DNA of 64,000 bases, taken from positions 868,001-932,000 of the forward strand of contig NC_016751.1 in assembly GCF_000255135.1 (NCBI RefSeq), in the 5' to 3' direction. A program made the position numbers and the translations under genes. Under the pieces are notes generated by a model. It worked only from the letters and a program-made list of their open reading frames with translations, did no database searches and was not told where the DNA came from. Positions 9,881 through 18,537 of the stretch are shown here, piece by piece. Every line of letters starts with the position of its first letter. The stretch's first letter is position 1. The DNA is from Marinitoga piezophila KA3 (GTDB taxonomy: Bacteria; Thermotogota; Thermotogae; Petrotogales; Petrotogaceae).

Positions 9881-11959
9881 TTATTTATTCATTATTTTTT
9901 CAGCTACTGAAGCTGGAACTTCATCATAATGTGAGAATTGAATTGATTGTGTTGCTCTTCCCTGAGACAATGATCTCAATACTGTTGCATAACCGAATAA
10001 TTCTGAAAGTGGAACTAAAGCGTGAATTAATCTTGTGCTTGTATTTCCCACATTTTCAAAACCTTCAATTCTTCCTCTTCTTGAGTTTAAGTCAGCTATA
10101 ATGTCACCCATGTATTCTTCAGGTGTTGTAATATCAACTTTCATGATTGGTTCTAATAATACAGGATTTGCTTTTTTAGCAGCATCTTTTAATGCCATAG
10201 AACCTGCAATCTTAAATGCCATTTCTGAAGAGTCAACTTCGTGGTATGAACCATCGTACAATGTAGCCTTTATACCAACCATTGGGTATCCAGCTAACAC
10301 ACCTGATTGCATAGCTTCTTTTATACCCGCTTCAACTGCTGGAATATATTCTTTTGGAATAATACCTCCAACGATTTTATCTTCAAATTCCAATACTTTT
10401 GTATTTTCAATAGGTTCAATTTTAATTTTAACGTGACCGTATTGACCTCTACCACCAGATTGTCTGATGTATTTAGTTTCAACATCAGCTGTTCCTCTAA
10501 TTGTTTCTCTATATGCAACCTGTGGTTGACCAACTTTAACTCCAACTTTAAATTCTCTCTTTAACCTATCTACTATAATTTCAAGGTGTAATTCACCCAT
10601 ACCTGAAAGTATTGTTTCACCTGTTTCGTGATCAAGTTTAACATTTAAACTTGGATCTTCTTCTGTTAATGCTTGTAATGCTTTAGTTAATTTAGCTTCA
10701 TCATTTTTTGTTTCTGGTTCAATTGCCAATGAGATAACTGGTTCTGGGAATTCCAATTTTTCCAATACAATATCCTGTCCTTCTTCTGTTAATGTATCAC
10801 CTGTAATTGTATTCTTTAAACCTATTATAGCTACAATATCACCAGCTCTGATGTAATCTACTTCTTCTCTTTGATCTGAATGCATGAACATTAATCTTGA
10901 AACTCTTTCTTTCTTACCCTTTGTTGTATTTAAAACATAGCTTCCTTTTTGTAATTTTCCTGAATATACCCTTGCAAATGTGAGCTTACCAACATATGGA
11001 TCCACCATGATTTTAAATGCAAGAGCAACAAATGGTCCATTTTCATCTGGTTCAAGTTCTCTTACAAATTCACCTGTTCTTGCATCATATGCTTTTACAG
11101 GCGGTAAATCAAGCGGTGAAGGTAAGTAATCAACAATTGCATCTAATACAGGTTGAACACCTTTGTTTTTAAATGATGTTCCACATACTACTGGAACAAA
11201 TGCACCTTCAATTGTTCCTTTTCTTATTGCAGCTTTTATTTTATCTTCTGGAATATCTTCTCCTTCAAAGAATAATTCCATTATTTCTTCATCATATTCT
11301 GAAATAGCTGTTATTAAATCTTCTCTGTATTGATCTGCTTTAGCAACTAAATCCTCTGGAATATCTCTGTATTCAAATTTTGATCCATCTTCACTAACCC
11401 AATATATTGCTTTCATTTTTACAAGATCAACAACACCTTCAAAATCAGATTCTGCTCCTATAGGAATCTGTAAAGGTAATGGGTTTGTTCCTAATTTGTC
11501 AATCATTGTTTGAACTGCATTATAAAAATCTGCCCCAAGTTTATCCATTTTGTTCATGTATGCAACCCTTGGAACATTATATCTATCAGCCTGTCTCCAA
11601 ACTGTTTCTGACTGAGGTTCAACACCAACCTGTGCGTCAAATATAACAACAGCACCATCTAATACCCTTAATGCCCTTTCAACTTCAACTGTAAAGTCCA
11701 CGTGTCCGGGTGTATCAATGATGTTAATCCTGTGATCTCTCCAGAAACATGTTGTAGCTGCTGAGGTAATTGTGATACCTCTTTCTTTTTCCTGTTCCAT
11801 CCAGTCCATTGTTGCTGTACCGTCATCAACGGACCCTATTTTATGTTTTTTACCTGTATAAAACAATATTCTTTCTGTTGTTGTTGTTTTACCAGCATCA
11901 ATATGTGCAATAATTCCAATATTTCTTGTTTTATTTAAGGCATATAACCGCTCTTTCAA
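9881..11959 (-). CDS. fusA: Elongation factor G
   Basis: This 692-aa translocase GTPase has [36 protein letters not shown] and NKMDK motifs, then domains II-V. It moves tRNA and mRNA after peptide-bond formation. Length and neighbours (rpsG upstream, tuf downstream) match the str operon. Confidence 0.99.
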   Translation of the reverse strand: MKERLYALNKTRNIGIIAHIDAGKTTTTERILFYTGKKHKIGSVDDGTATMDWMEQEKERGITITSAATTCFWRDHRINIIDTPGHVDFTVEVERALRVLDGAVVIFDAQVGVEPQSETVWRQADRYNVPRVAYMNKMDKLGADFYNAVQTMIDKLGTNPLPLQIPIGAESDFEGVVDLVKMKAIYWVSEDGSKFEYRDIPEDLVAKADQYREDLITAISEYDEEIMELFFEGEDIPEDKIKAAIRKGTIEGAFVPVVCGTSFKNKGVQPVLDAIVDYLPSPLDLPPVKAYDARTGEFVRELEPDENGPFVALAFKIMVDPYVGKLTFARVYSGKLQKGSYVLNTTKGKKERVSRLMFMHSDQREEVDYIRAGDIVAIIGLKNTITGDTLTEEGQDIVLEKLEFPEPVISLAIEPETKNDEAKLTKALQALTEEDPSLNVKLDHETGETILSGMGELHLEIIVDRLKREFKVGVKVGQPQVAYRETIRGTADVETKYIRQSGGRGQYGHVKIKIEPIENTKVLEFEDKIVGGIIPKEYIPAVEAGIKEAMQSGVLAGYPMVGIKATLYDGSYHEVDSSEMAFKIAGSMALKDAAKKANPVLLEPIMKVDITTPEEYMGDIIADLNSRRGRIEGFENVGNTSTRLIHALVPLSELFGYATVLRSLSQGRATQSIQFSHYDEVPASVAEKIMNK

Positions 11960-11979
11960 AACAATCCCTCCTCAATAAA

Positions 11980-12447
11980 TTACCAGCGGTAATGAGCAAA
12001 TGCTTTATTAGCTTCAGCCATTTTGTGTACGTCGTCTCTCTTCTTAACTGCTGCTCCAACACCATTATAAGCATCTATTAATTCTTGAGCTAATTTTTCT
12101 TTCATTGGTCTTCCTGATTTATCTCTTGCAGCTTTAACAATCCATCTTAAAGCTAAAGAGATAGCCCTTTCCTCTGGTACTTCAAATGGAACTTGATATG
12201 TAGCTCCTCCAACCCTTCTTGGTCTTACTTCAATTAATGGTCTTACATTTTGTACTGCTTGATGATATACTTCTAAAGGATCTTTTTCCAATTTTTCTTT
12301 TATTATATCAAATGCACCGTATACTATAGACTGTGCAACTGTTTTTTTACCATCTTTCATTACCCTAACAACCAATTTTGATACCAATACATCATTATAT
12401 ATTGGATCTGGTGTAACCGGTCTCTTTGGTGCTCTTCTTCTTCTCAT
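11980..12447 (-). CDS. rpsG: 30S ribosomal protein S7
   Basis: This 155-aa protein begins [20 protein letters not shown] and has the S7 segments [20 protein letters not shown] and [14 protein letters not shown]7 starts assembly of the 30S head and contacts the E site. It is the second gene of the str block. Confidence 0.98.
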   Translation of the reverse strand: MRRRRAPKRPVTPDPIYNDVLVSKLVVRVMKDGKKTVAQSIVYGAFDIIKEKLEKDPLEVYHQAVQNVRPLIEVRPRRVGGATYQVPFEVPEERAISLALRWIVKAARDKSGRPMKEKLAQELIDAYNGVGAAVKKRDDVHKMAEANKAFAHYRW

Positions 12448-12459
12448 TTACTTACCTCC

Positions 12460-12834
12460 TTACTTCTTAGGTCTTTTTGCGCCGTATTTACTTCTGCTCT
12501 GTTTTCTTCCTTCAACACCAGCTGCATCCAATGTACCTCTGATAATCTTATATCTAACACCTGGCAAGTCTTTAACCCTTCCGCCTCTTATTAATACATT
12601 GGAGTGTTCCTGTAAGTTATGACCTTCACCTGGAATATATGCTGTAACTTCAATTCCGTTTGAAAGTCTAACCCTTGCAATTTTTCTCAAAGCTGAGTTA
12701 GGTTTCTTAGGTGTCATTGTTGAAACCCTTACACATACACCTCTTTTTTGAGGATTGCTCTGTAATGCTGGAGATTTTGACTTTTTCTTTAGTTGTTTTC
12801 TTCCATGTCTAACAAGTTGATTTATCGTTGGCAT
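12460..12834 (-). CDS. rpsL: 30S ribosomal protein S12
   Basis: This 124-aa protein has the S12 hallmarks [17 protein letters not shown] and [17 protein letters not shown], including the two lysine regions tied to streptomycin response in other bacteria (both Lys present). It is the promoter-proximal gene of the superoperon, 45 nt downstream of a consensus promoter. Confidence 0.98.
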   Translation of the reverse strand: MPTINQLVRHGRKQLKKKSKSPALQSNPQKRGVCVRVSTMTPKKPNSALRKIARVRLSNGIEVTAYIPGEGHNLQEHSNVLIRGGRVKDLPGVRYKIIRGTLDAAGVEGRKQSRSKYGAKRPKK

Positions 12835-12879
12835 ATAATTTGTATTCCTCCTTTCAGAATTTTTAAAAATACCAAGTGT

Positions 12880-12908
12880 ATTTTACCTCAGGTCTTTTTA
12901 ATTTTCAA
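12880..12908 (-). promoter_or_regulatory. Promoter of the str-S10-spc superoperon
   Basis: On the minus strand TTGAAA (12903-12908) and TAAAAT (12880-12885) are separated by exactly 17 nt, upstream of rpsL and its AAAGGAGG ribosome site. It is the best sigma-A-type promoter in the 169-nt gap and the natural start of the ribosomal transcript. Confidence 0.75.
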
Positions 12909-13003
12909 TTAAAATGTTGTGATTTTTTTGTGAAGTTACAAAAACTAAAAAGTTTTATGTATTTTGTTACAGTACTATCCACGGTTTTGTGTGTACGATA
13001 ACA

Positions 13004-13573
13004 TTATAACTTTTCTTTTATTTTTTCAATAATCTCATTGAGGATAATATTTTTTGCAACTACTGCTATTCTATTATTATAATATTTAAAGTCCTCAGTA
13101 ACATCTTTTATCGTTTCAATATCAAATTTTTTTAGTACTTCTTCAAAATCTTCTTTTTTATATTTTTTTTCTTCTTTCATTTCTATTTCAAGTAAAAATT
13201 TTTCCTCTATATTATACCTTATTTTATTAAAATCAACAAATTCATCAACAACAATTTCTGGATTATCATTTATCATATATCTTATTTTTGCTACCATTTT
13301 ATATTTTATCAGATTTTCCAATTCCTGTGGTTTTTCTACTCTTTCTTTTTCTATTTTTTCATGTGCAATTTTTGTATTTGCTTTATATGCGTATGTCCAT
13401 TTGTAATCATAATCTTTATTATTTTTTATTATTGAAAGCCTATATCTTTCTATTTCATTAATATCATCACGAATATACCATTGAACAATACCTATTTTCT
13501 TTATAGCCTTTTTTATTAATTCTTCACTTTCATCATTAGAAATAATATATTTTCTTTCAATTTCTATTGACAT
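13004..13573 (-). CDS. CYTH-domain protein
   Basis: The 189-aa product begins MSIEIERKYIIS, the ExExK motif that defines CYTH (adenylate cyclase CyaB/thiamine triphosphatase) tunnel enzymes, and continues with alternating acidic/basic strands (EIERYRLSI, EEKFLLEIEMKEEKKYKKED). CYTH enzymes act on triphosphate groups with divalent metals; substrates vary (thiamine triphosphate, inorganic triphosphate, ATP). It lies next to the thiamine operon on the opposite strand, which is suggestive but not proof of a thiamine role. The overlapping-frame region upstream of rpsL has its own promoter. Confidence 0.8.
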   Translation of the reverse strand: MSIEIERKYIISNDESEELIKKAIKKIGIVQWYIRDDINEIERYRLSIIKNNKDYDYKWTYAYKANTKIAHEKIEKERVEKPQELENLIKYKMVAKIRYMINDNPEIVVDEFVDFNKIRYNIEEKFLLEIEMKEEKKYKKEDFEEVLKKFDIETIKDVTEDFKYYNNRIAVVAKNIILNEIIEKIKEKL

Positions 13574-13659
13574 ATAATCACCTCAAAATTGGTTTTATTT
13601 ATTATATCATATTCATATTGCTCTCATTAAACATAATTATGATTATACTGAATAAATTC

Positions 13660-13688
13660 TTGAAAATTAAAAAAATTAATGATATAAT
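13660..13688 (+). promoter_or_regulatory. Promoter of the thiamine operon
   Basis: TTGAAA (13660-13665) and TATAAT (13683-13688) are 17 nt apart, ending about 25 nt before the TPP aptamer. This fits a single promoter for the riboswitch leader and thiS-thiDN. Confidence 0.75.
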
Positions 13689-13713
13689 CAAAATGAAAAG
13701 TGAATATTTATGA

Positions 13714-13807
13714 TCCGCAGGGGAGCTGCTGATACCGCAGCTGAGAGTGAGGTGGAAACCTCTGACCCTCATAACTTGATCCGGATAATACCGGCGAAAG
13801 GAGCGGA
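13714..13807 (+). ncRNA. TPP (THI-element) riboswitch
   Basis: The leader has the TPP aptamer landmarks in order: P1 arm TCCGC, AGGGG, the conserved CTGAGAGTGAG, ACCCT, AACTTGATCCGGATAATACC, GGCGAAAGGA and the closing P1 arm GCGGA. The aptamer binds thiamine pyrophosphate. It is followed 20 nt later by an intrinsic terminator, so thiamine pyrophosphate should switch off transcription of the thi genes. Confidence 0.95.
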
Positions 13808-13827
13808 GCAGAGAGTATAAAAAATCA

Positions 13828-13856
13828 ATCTCCTGCTTCGTGCAGGAGATTTTTTT
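13828..13856 (+). terminator. Riboswitch expression-platform terminator
   Basis: ATCTCCTGC - TTCGT - GCAGGAGAT is a perfect 9-bp stem followed by a T run. It lies between the TPP aptamer and thiS, in the place of a transcription-attenuating hairpin. Confidence 0.85.
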
Positions 13857-13874
13857 ATATCAGGAGGTGATTTT

Positions 13875-14072
13875 TTGAAGGTATTTATAAATGGAAAAGA
13901 AAAGGTCTGTAAAAGCACCAATATAAAAGATTTAGTTGAAGAATTATCCCTTCATAACAAACCAATTGTCGTAATTAAAAACGGAGCCATTGTTTCAAAA
14001 AAAAGTTATCCTGATTCTCAAATTTCGGAAAAGGATAAAATTGAAATTATTACTGTTGTAGGAGGTGGTTGA
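13875..14072 (+). CDS. thiS: Sulfur carrier protein ThiS (TTG start)
   Basis: This 65-aa ubiquitin-like protein begins at TTG 13875 after AGGAGGTGA; no ATG fits. It ends in GGG, giving the C-terminal Gly needed for thiocarboxylate formation. ThiS carries the sulfur used in making the thiazole ring. Its 3' end overlaps thiG by 8 nt. Confidence 0.93.
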   Translation: MKVFINGKEKVCKSTNIKDLVEELSLHNKPIVVIKNGAIVSKKSYPDSQISEKDKIEIITVVGGG

Positions 14073-14832
14073 TATTAAATTTTATAATGAGGAAATAAAT
14101 AATCTATTTTTTATGGGCACAGGAAAATTTAAGGATTATTCTATTATGAAAAAAGCTATTGAAGAAGCAAAAATTGAGGTTGTCACTGTTGCAATGAGAA
14201 GAGCATCATACGGAAGTTTAAATGAAAGTATTCTGGATTATATTAGTGCAAAAAAAATTATGGTAAACACTTCAGGTGCAAGGAACGCTGAAGAAGCTCT
14301 TTTAATTGCACAGGCTGGTAAAGAATTAATGAATACAGACTGGATAAAGATTGAAATTATAAATGATTCAAAGTATTTAATGCCTGATAATCAGGAAACT
14401 ATAAAAGCCTGTAAATTATTAACAGAAAAAGGTTTTAAGGTTTTCCCTTATATGTGTCCTGATTTATATGATGCAAGAAAAATGATTGAAAATGGCGCTG
14501 AGGTTTTAATGCCTCTTGGTTCTCCTATAGGAACAAATAAAGGCTTTACTACAAAAGAACTTGTAAAAATTCTTCTAAATGAATTTGATGCGAAAATTAT
14601 TATTGACGCTGGAATTGGAAAACCATCTCATGTTTCTGAAGCAATGGAAATTGGATGTCATGCTGTACTTGCAAATACTGCTGTTTCAATTGCGGAAGAT
14701 CCTGTAAAAATGGTAAAAGCCTTTTCTTTAGCAGCTCAGGCTGGAAGACTGGCTTATCTGGCCGGAATTCCAGAAGAAAAAGAAGTGGCAGAAGCATCTT
14801 CGCCATTGTTCGATTATATAGGAAGAGATTAA
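14065..14832 (+). CDS. thiG: Thiazole synthase ThiG (GTG start)
   Basis: The 255-aa TIM-barrel protein shows VTVAMRRASYG, DWIKIEI (Lys95 is the likely Schiff-base lysine), MPLGSPIGTNKGF and DAGIGKPSHVSEAMEIG. It joins deoxyxylulose phosphate, dehydroglycine and ThiS-thiocarboxylate into thiazole phosphate. The GTG start lies inside the end of thiS, with GTAGGAGG just upstream. Confidence 0.95.
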   Translation: MVDIKFYNEEINNLFFMGTGKFKDYSIMKKAIEEAKIEVVTVAMRRASYGSLNESILDYISAKKIMVNTSGARNAEEALLIAQAGKELMNTDWIKIEIINDSKYLMPDNQETIKACKLLTEKGFKVFPYMCPDLYDARKMIENGAEVLMPLGSPIGTNKGFTTKELVKILLNEFDAKIIIDAGIGKPSHVSEAMEIGCHAVLANTAVSIAEDPVKMVKAFSLAAQAGRLAYLAGIPEEKEVAEASSPLFDYIGRD

Positions 14833-14834
14833 CT

Positions 14835-15902
14835 ATGTTTTCAGAAAACATAGAAAAAATCATTGCTTATGTTAATTCAGCCAGAAAGAACAAATATAAT
14901 ATTAATCTAAATAAAGAATTTTTTTCTGTAAATGACATATATGGATTGCTTCAAAATAATGATCTTCGAACAATGGCGAAGAAAGTAATAAAAAATAATA
15001 GAAAATTCTTTGGTGATGTTATATTTTTATATGCTCCACTTTACATTTCAAATTATTGTATAAATGGTTGCACATATTGTGGATTTAAGGCTTCTAATAA
15101 AATACATCGATTGAAATTATCATATAAAGAAATAGAACAGGAAGCCTTATACTTAAACCACGAGGGAATTGACCACGTTCTAATATTAACTGGAGAAGAT
15201 CCTGTAAATTCTAATTTTGAGTATTTATATAATACCATAAAAATATTGAAAAACTTTTTCAAAGAAATTTCTATAGAAACATATTCTTTAACCCGGGAAA
15301 AATACGAGAAATTAGTCACAGCAGGTCTTGTAGGGGTTACATTGTATCAGGAAACCTATTCTCCGGAAAAATATAGAGAAGTTCATTTATTTGGTCCAAA
15401 AAAAGATTTCAAAAAAAGGCTTAATACTGTTGAAGAAGCCATAAAAGCTGGGGTAAGAGAAATAAATATAGGAGCTTTATTAGGGCTTTATGAACCGGAG
15501 TTTGAAATTATAATGATGGCATACCATATGGATTATCTTTTAAAGAATTATCCTAATGTAGAATATTCGATATCTTTTCCAAGAATTAGAACAGCTTTTA
15601 ATGTAAAAGATAAATTTTATAGTATTTCTGATAAAAAACTTATCCATTATATTCTTGCTTTAAAATTAATTTTCCCTCGAGTACATATAAATATCTCCAC
15701 TCGAGAAAGCATAAAATTTAGAAATGCAATACTGGGCATTGCCACAAAAATGTCAGCAGGATCAACAACAAATGTTGGAGGATATACATTATACAAAGAT
15801 TCAACAAAACAATTTGAAATTGAAGATACCAGAACAGTAAAAGAATTTATGAATTATATCAAAACAAGAAATTATAATCCAACAACGGTAAATTGGTTTT
15901 AA
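14835..15902 (+). CDS. thiH: 2-iminoacetate synthase ThiH (radical SAM tyrosine lyase)
   Basis: From the ATG at 14835 (MFSENIEKIIAYVNSARKNK) the product is 355 aa; an earlier in-frame start would lie inside thiG. The radical SAM motif CINGCTYC (CxxxCxxC) sits near residue 75, followed by LTGEDP and the ThiH C-terminal SAGSTTNVGGY. It cleaves tyrosine to dehydroglycine, the nitrogen source for the thiazole, and is oxygen sensitive, in keeping with an anaerobe. The start is only 2 nt after the thiG stop. Confidence 0.93.
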   Translation: MFSENIEKIIAYVNSARKNKYNINLNKEFFSVNDIYGLLQNNDLRTMAKKVIKNNRKFFGDVIFLYAPLYISNYCINGCTYCGFKASNKIHRLKLSYKEIEQEALYLNHEGIDHVLILTGEDPVNSNFEYLYNTIKILKNFFKEISIETYSLTREKYEKLVTAGLVGVTLYQETYSPEKYREVHLFGPKKDFKKRLNTVEEAIKAGVREINIGALLGLYEPEFEIIMMAYHMDYLLKNYPNVEYSISFPRIRTAFNVKDKFYSISDKKLIHYILALKLIFPRVHINISTRESIKFRNAILGIATKMSAGSTTNVGGYTLYKDSTKQFEIEDTRTVKEFMNYIKTRNYNPTTVNWF

Positions 15903-15914
15903 GGAGGAATTTAA

Positions 15915-17216
15915 ATGACACAATTGGAATTTGCAAAAGCTGGAATTATTACAGAAGAAATGGTTATCGCGGCAGAATATGAAGGAATTTCACCAGAAGA
16001 ATTACGAAATAAAATTGAAAAAGGATATGCGGTTTTACCGGTTAATAAGAATCATAAATTTGATAATATTAGAGCTATAGGAGAAGGTTTAAAAACCAAG
16101 GTTAATATTAACCTCGGAACTTCTCAGGGATATTCAAGCGTCAAAGAAGAAATTGAAAAATTGAAAATTGCTGAGAAATTTGGCGCAGATTCTATAATGG
16201 ATCTGTCTACATGGGGTAATCTTTCATATATTCGTGATGAAATAATACGTAATTCAAATATTATGGTTGGAACTGTTCCTGTTTATGACGCAGCAACAAA
16301 AGCTGTCCAGAATAAAAAACGTGTAATAGATTTTGATGCAGATGATTTTATACAGATGGTTCGAGATCACGCAAAAGCCGGTGTTGATTTTATGACTATT
16401 CATGCCGGTATTACAAGAACTACCATAGAAAAGTTGAGAAACTCCAGAAGAATAACAAAAATAGTATCGCGTGGCGGTTCAATAATAGTTGGCTGGATGA
16501 TTAAAAATCACAAAGAAAATCCATTTTATGAGTATTTTGATGAAGTACTTGAGATATGTAGGGAATATGATGTTACTATTAGTCTCGGCGATGGAATGAG
16601 GCCGGGTTCTCTTCATGATGCTACTGATGATTTGCAATTTGAAGAATTATTAAGACTTGGAGAACTGGTAAAAAGAGCTCGAAATGCCGGGGTACAGGTA
16701 ATGGTTGAAGGACCGGGGCATATGCCTATTGATGAAATTGAAGCAAATGTTATTCTTCAAAAAAAGATTTGTGATAGAGCACCTTTTTATGTTCTTGGCC
16801 CAATTACTACAGATATTGCACCTGGATATGATCATATAACCTCTGCAATTGGCGGCGCTATTGCTGCAGCTAAAGGCGCAGATTTTCTCTGCGCTGTAAC
16901 TCCAGCTGAACATTTAAGACTCCCCACTCTTGAAGATATAAAAGAAGGTGTTATTGCAACAAAAATCGCTGCACATTCCGCTGATATAGCAAAAAATAGA
17001 AAACATATGAACATAGATAATCAAATGAGTCATGCAAGAAAAGAATTTAACTGGGAAAAGCAATTTGAAATAGCAATTGATAAGGAAAAAGCTTTGAATT
17101 TCTATAGTTCAAGAAAGGGAATGGAAAATAATATGTGTTCAATGTGTGGTCCGCTATGTGCAATGAGAATTACAGAAGAGTTTTTAGAAAAAGAAGAAAG
17201 TATTTTTATAGAATAG
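15915..17216 (+). CDS. thiC: Phosphomethylpyrimidine synthase ThiC
   Basis: The 433-aa enzyme rearranges aminoimidazole ribotide to HMP phosphate using a 4Fe-4S cluster and SAM. Landmarks are GVDFMTIHAG, SLGDGMRPG, VEGPGHMPIDEI and LGPITTDIAPGYDHITSAIG. The C-terminal cluster motif reads CSMCGPLC, i.e. CX2CX3C, one residue shorter than the CX2CX4C I know from longer ThiC; the protein is also the short form lacking the long N-terminal domain. AAGGAGG precedes the ATG. Confidence 0.95.
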   Translation: MTQLEFAKAGIITEEMVIAAEYEGISPEELRNKIEKGYAVLPVNKNHKFDNIRAIGEGLKTKVNINLGTSQGYSSVKEEIEKLKIAEKFGADSIMDLSTWGNLSYIRDEIIRNSNIMVGTVPVYDAATKAVQNKKRVIDFDADDFIQMVRDHAKAGVDFMTIHAGITRTTIEKLRNSRRITKIVSRGGSIIVGWMIKNHKENPFYEYFDEVLEICREYDVTISLGDGMRPGSLHDATDDLQFEELLRLGELVKRARNAGVQVMVEGPGHMPIDEIEANVILQKKICDRAPFYVLGPITTDIAPGYDHITSAIGGAIAAAKGADFLCAVTPAEHLRLPTLEDIKEGVIATKIAAHSADIAKNRKHMNIDNQMSHARKEFNWEKQFEIAIDKEKALNFYSSRKGMENNMCSMCGPLCAMRITEEFLEKEESIFIE

Positions 17217-17227
17217 GAGGCGTTATA

Positions 17228-18409
17228 ATGCTTATTTTCTCAGCTTTCGATCCATCAGGTGGTGCCGGAATAACTCAAGATATATCTATAATGAAATTAT
17301 TTAAGATAAATCCTATTTCTGTTATATCCGCTTATACAATCCAAAACACAGAGATATTTAAAAAAATCGAATTTAGAAGTTCTTTTGAAGAATTTGAATT
17401 ATTCAAAAATATTTCTATAATTAAAGCAGGAATGGCAAATGCAGAACAAATAAAATTACTAAGAGAAAAATATCCAGAAGCTAAAATTATATGGAATCCC
17501 ATAATCAAAACCTCTACAAACTTCAACATCATTTCTCCAGAAGAAGTAAATGAAGGTTCAAAATATGTGGATTTAATAATTATGAATTCAGAAGAATTTC
17601 AATTAACAAATCCATTATGCGAAACAATTATAACAGGCGGACATAAAAATTCTGAGAAAATCGAGGTTATTTATAAAAATAAAACTTTCTTTTCAAAAAG
17701 ATATGAAAAATCCTTACATGGAACAGGCTGTGTTTTCTCATCATTAATTTCCGCTCATATATATATGAAATATAGTGTTGAAGAAGCCATTATTGCTTCT
17801 TTAAATTATATGGATAAACTTGTTTTAAATTCAATCAAATTTGTTCAAACGGAAAATTTATTATACGAAGCACATAAAGGATATATAATAGAGGAATTAT
17901 GGAAGATAAAACCACAAATAATAGAACTTGGAAAGTATACTATTCCAGAAGTAGGTCAAAATATTGTTTATGCACTTCCATTTGCTTCAAATGAAAATGA
18001 AGTTGGGAAATTTCCTGGAAGAATACACAAACTGGAAAATGAGATTAATTTCATTCATGAACCTGCTTTTTTTGGAAAAAGCCATATGGCAAGGGCAGTA
18101 ATTGCAACAATGAAATACTTCCCATGGATAAGATCTGCCATGAATATACGCTATGAAAAAATATATATAGAAAAAGCAAAAGAACTTGGATATAAAACTT
18201 ATTACCTTGATAGAAATAATGAACCTGTTGAAATACAGTCAAAAGAAGGACATTCTATACCTTATGGTTTATCAAATATATATAATGAAACTAATTCTCC
18301 TATAGATTTTGTATGGGATGATGGATTTTTCGGAAAAGAAGCTATGATAAGGGTTTTTGGTAGAACGCCAACAGAGGTTATAAAAAAAGTAAAAGATATT
18401 GTTTTGTGA
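17228..18409 (+). CDS. thiD: HMP-phosphate kinase / thiamine-phosphate synthase fusion (ThiD-ThiN)
   Basis: The start at ATG 17228 (MLIFSAFDPSGGAGITQDIS) has TAGGAGG upstream and gives 393 aa; reading from further upstream would run inside thiC. Residues 1 to about 225 are the ThiD ribokinase-fold kinase (GGAGITQD, HGTGCVFSS). From about 235 the ThiN domain follows (IPEVGQNIVYAL, FPGRIH, HMARAVIATMKYFPWIRSAMNI, FVWDDGFFGKEAMIRVFG). ThiN couples the pyrimidine and thiazole phosphates and replaces ThiE, which is absent from this operon. It is the last gene of the unit. Confidence 0.93.
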   Translation: MLIFSAFDPSGGAGITQDISIMKLFKINPISVISAYTIQNTEIFKKIEFRSSFEEFELFKNISIIKAGMANAEQIKLLREKYPEAKIIWNPIIKTSTNFNIISPEEVNEGSKYVDLIIMNSEEFQLTNPLCETIITGGHKNSEKIEVIYKNKTFFSKRYEKSLHGTGCVFSSLISAHIYMKYSVEEAIIASLNYMDKLVLNSIKFVQTENLLYEAHKGYIIEELWKIKPQIIELGKYTIPEVGQNIVYALPFASNENEVGKFPGRIHKLENEINFIHEPAFFGKSHMARAVIATMKYFPWIRSAMNIRYEKIYIEKAKELGYKTYYLDRNNEPVEIQSKEGHSIPYGLSNIYNETNSPIDFVWDDGFFGKEAMIRVFGRTPTEVIKKVKDIVL

Positions 18410-18417
18410 TATGTATT

Positions 18418-18452
18418 ATAAGCCTCCTAATAAGTCATATTAGGAGGCTTAT
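18418..18452 (+). terminator. Terminator of the thiamine operon
   Basis: A perfect 15-bp inverted repeat (ATAAGCCTCCTAATA and its complement, 5-nt loop) begins 9 nt after the thiDN stop, with an AT-rich tail. It should end the thi transcript. Confidence 0.8.
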
Positions 18453-18471
18453 ATTAATAAAAATTTTATTT

Positions 18472-18498
18472 TTGAAAAAAATAAAATAATGATATAAT
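18472..18498 (+). promoter_or_regulatory. Probable promoter of the 18.5-kb gene pair
   Basis: TTGAAA (18472-18477) and TATAAT (18493-18498) with 15-nt spacing lie 40 nt before the ATG at 18538, after the thi terminator. The spacing is shorter than ideal, so confidence is moderate. Confidence 0.5.
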
Positions 18499-18537
18499 TA
18501 ATCTGAACATAAACTTTTTGTTTGGAGGAGTTTTTAT

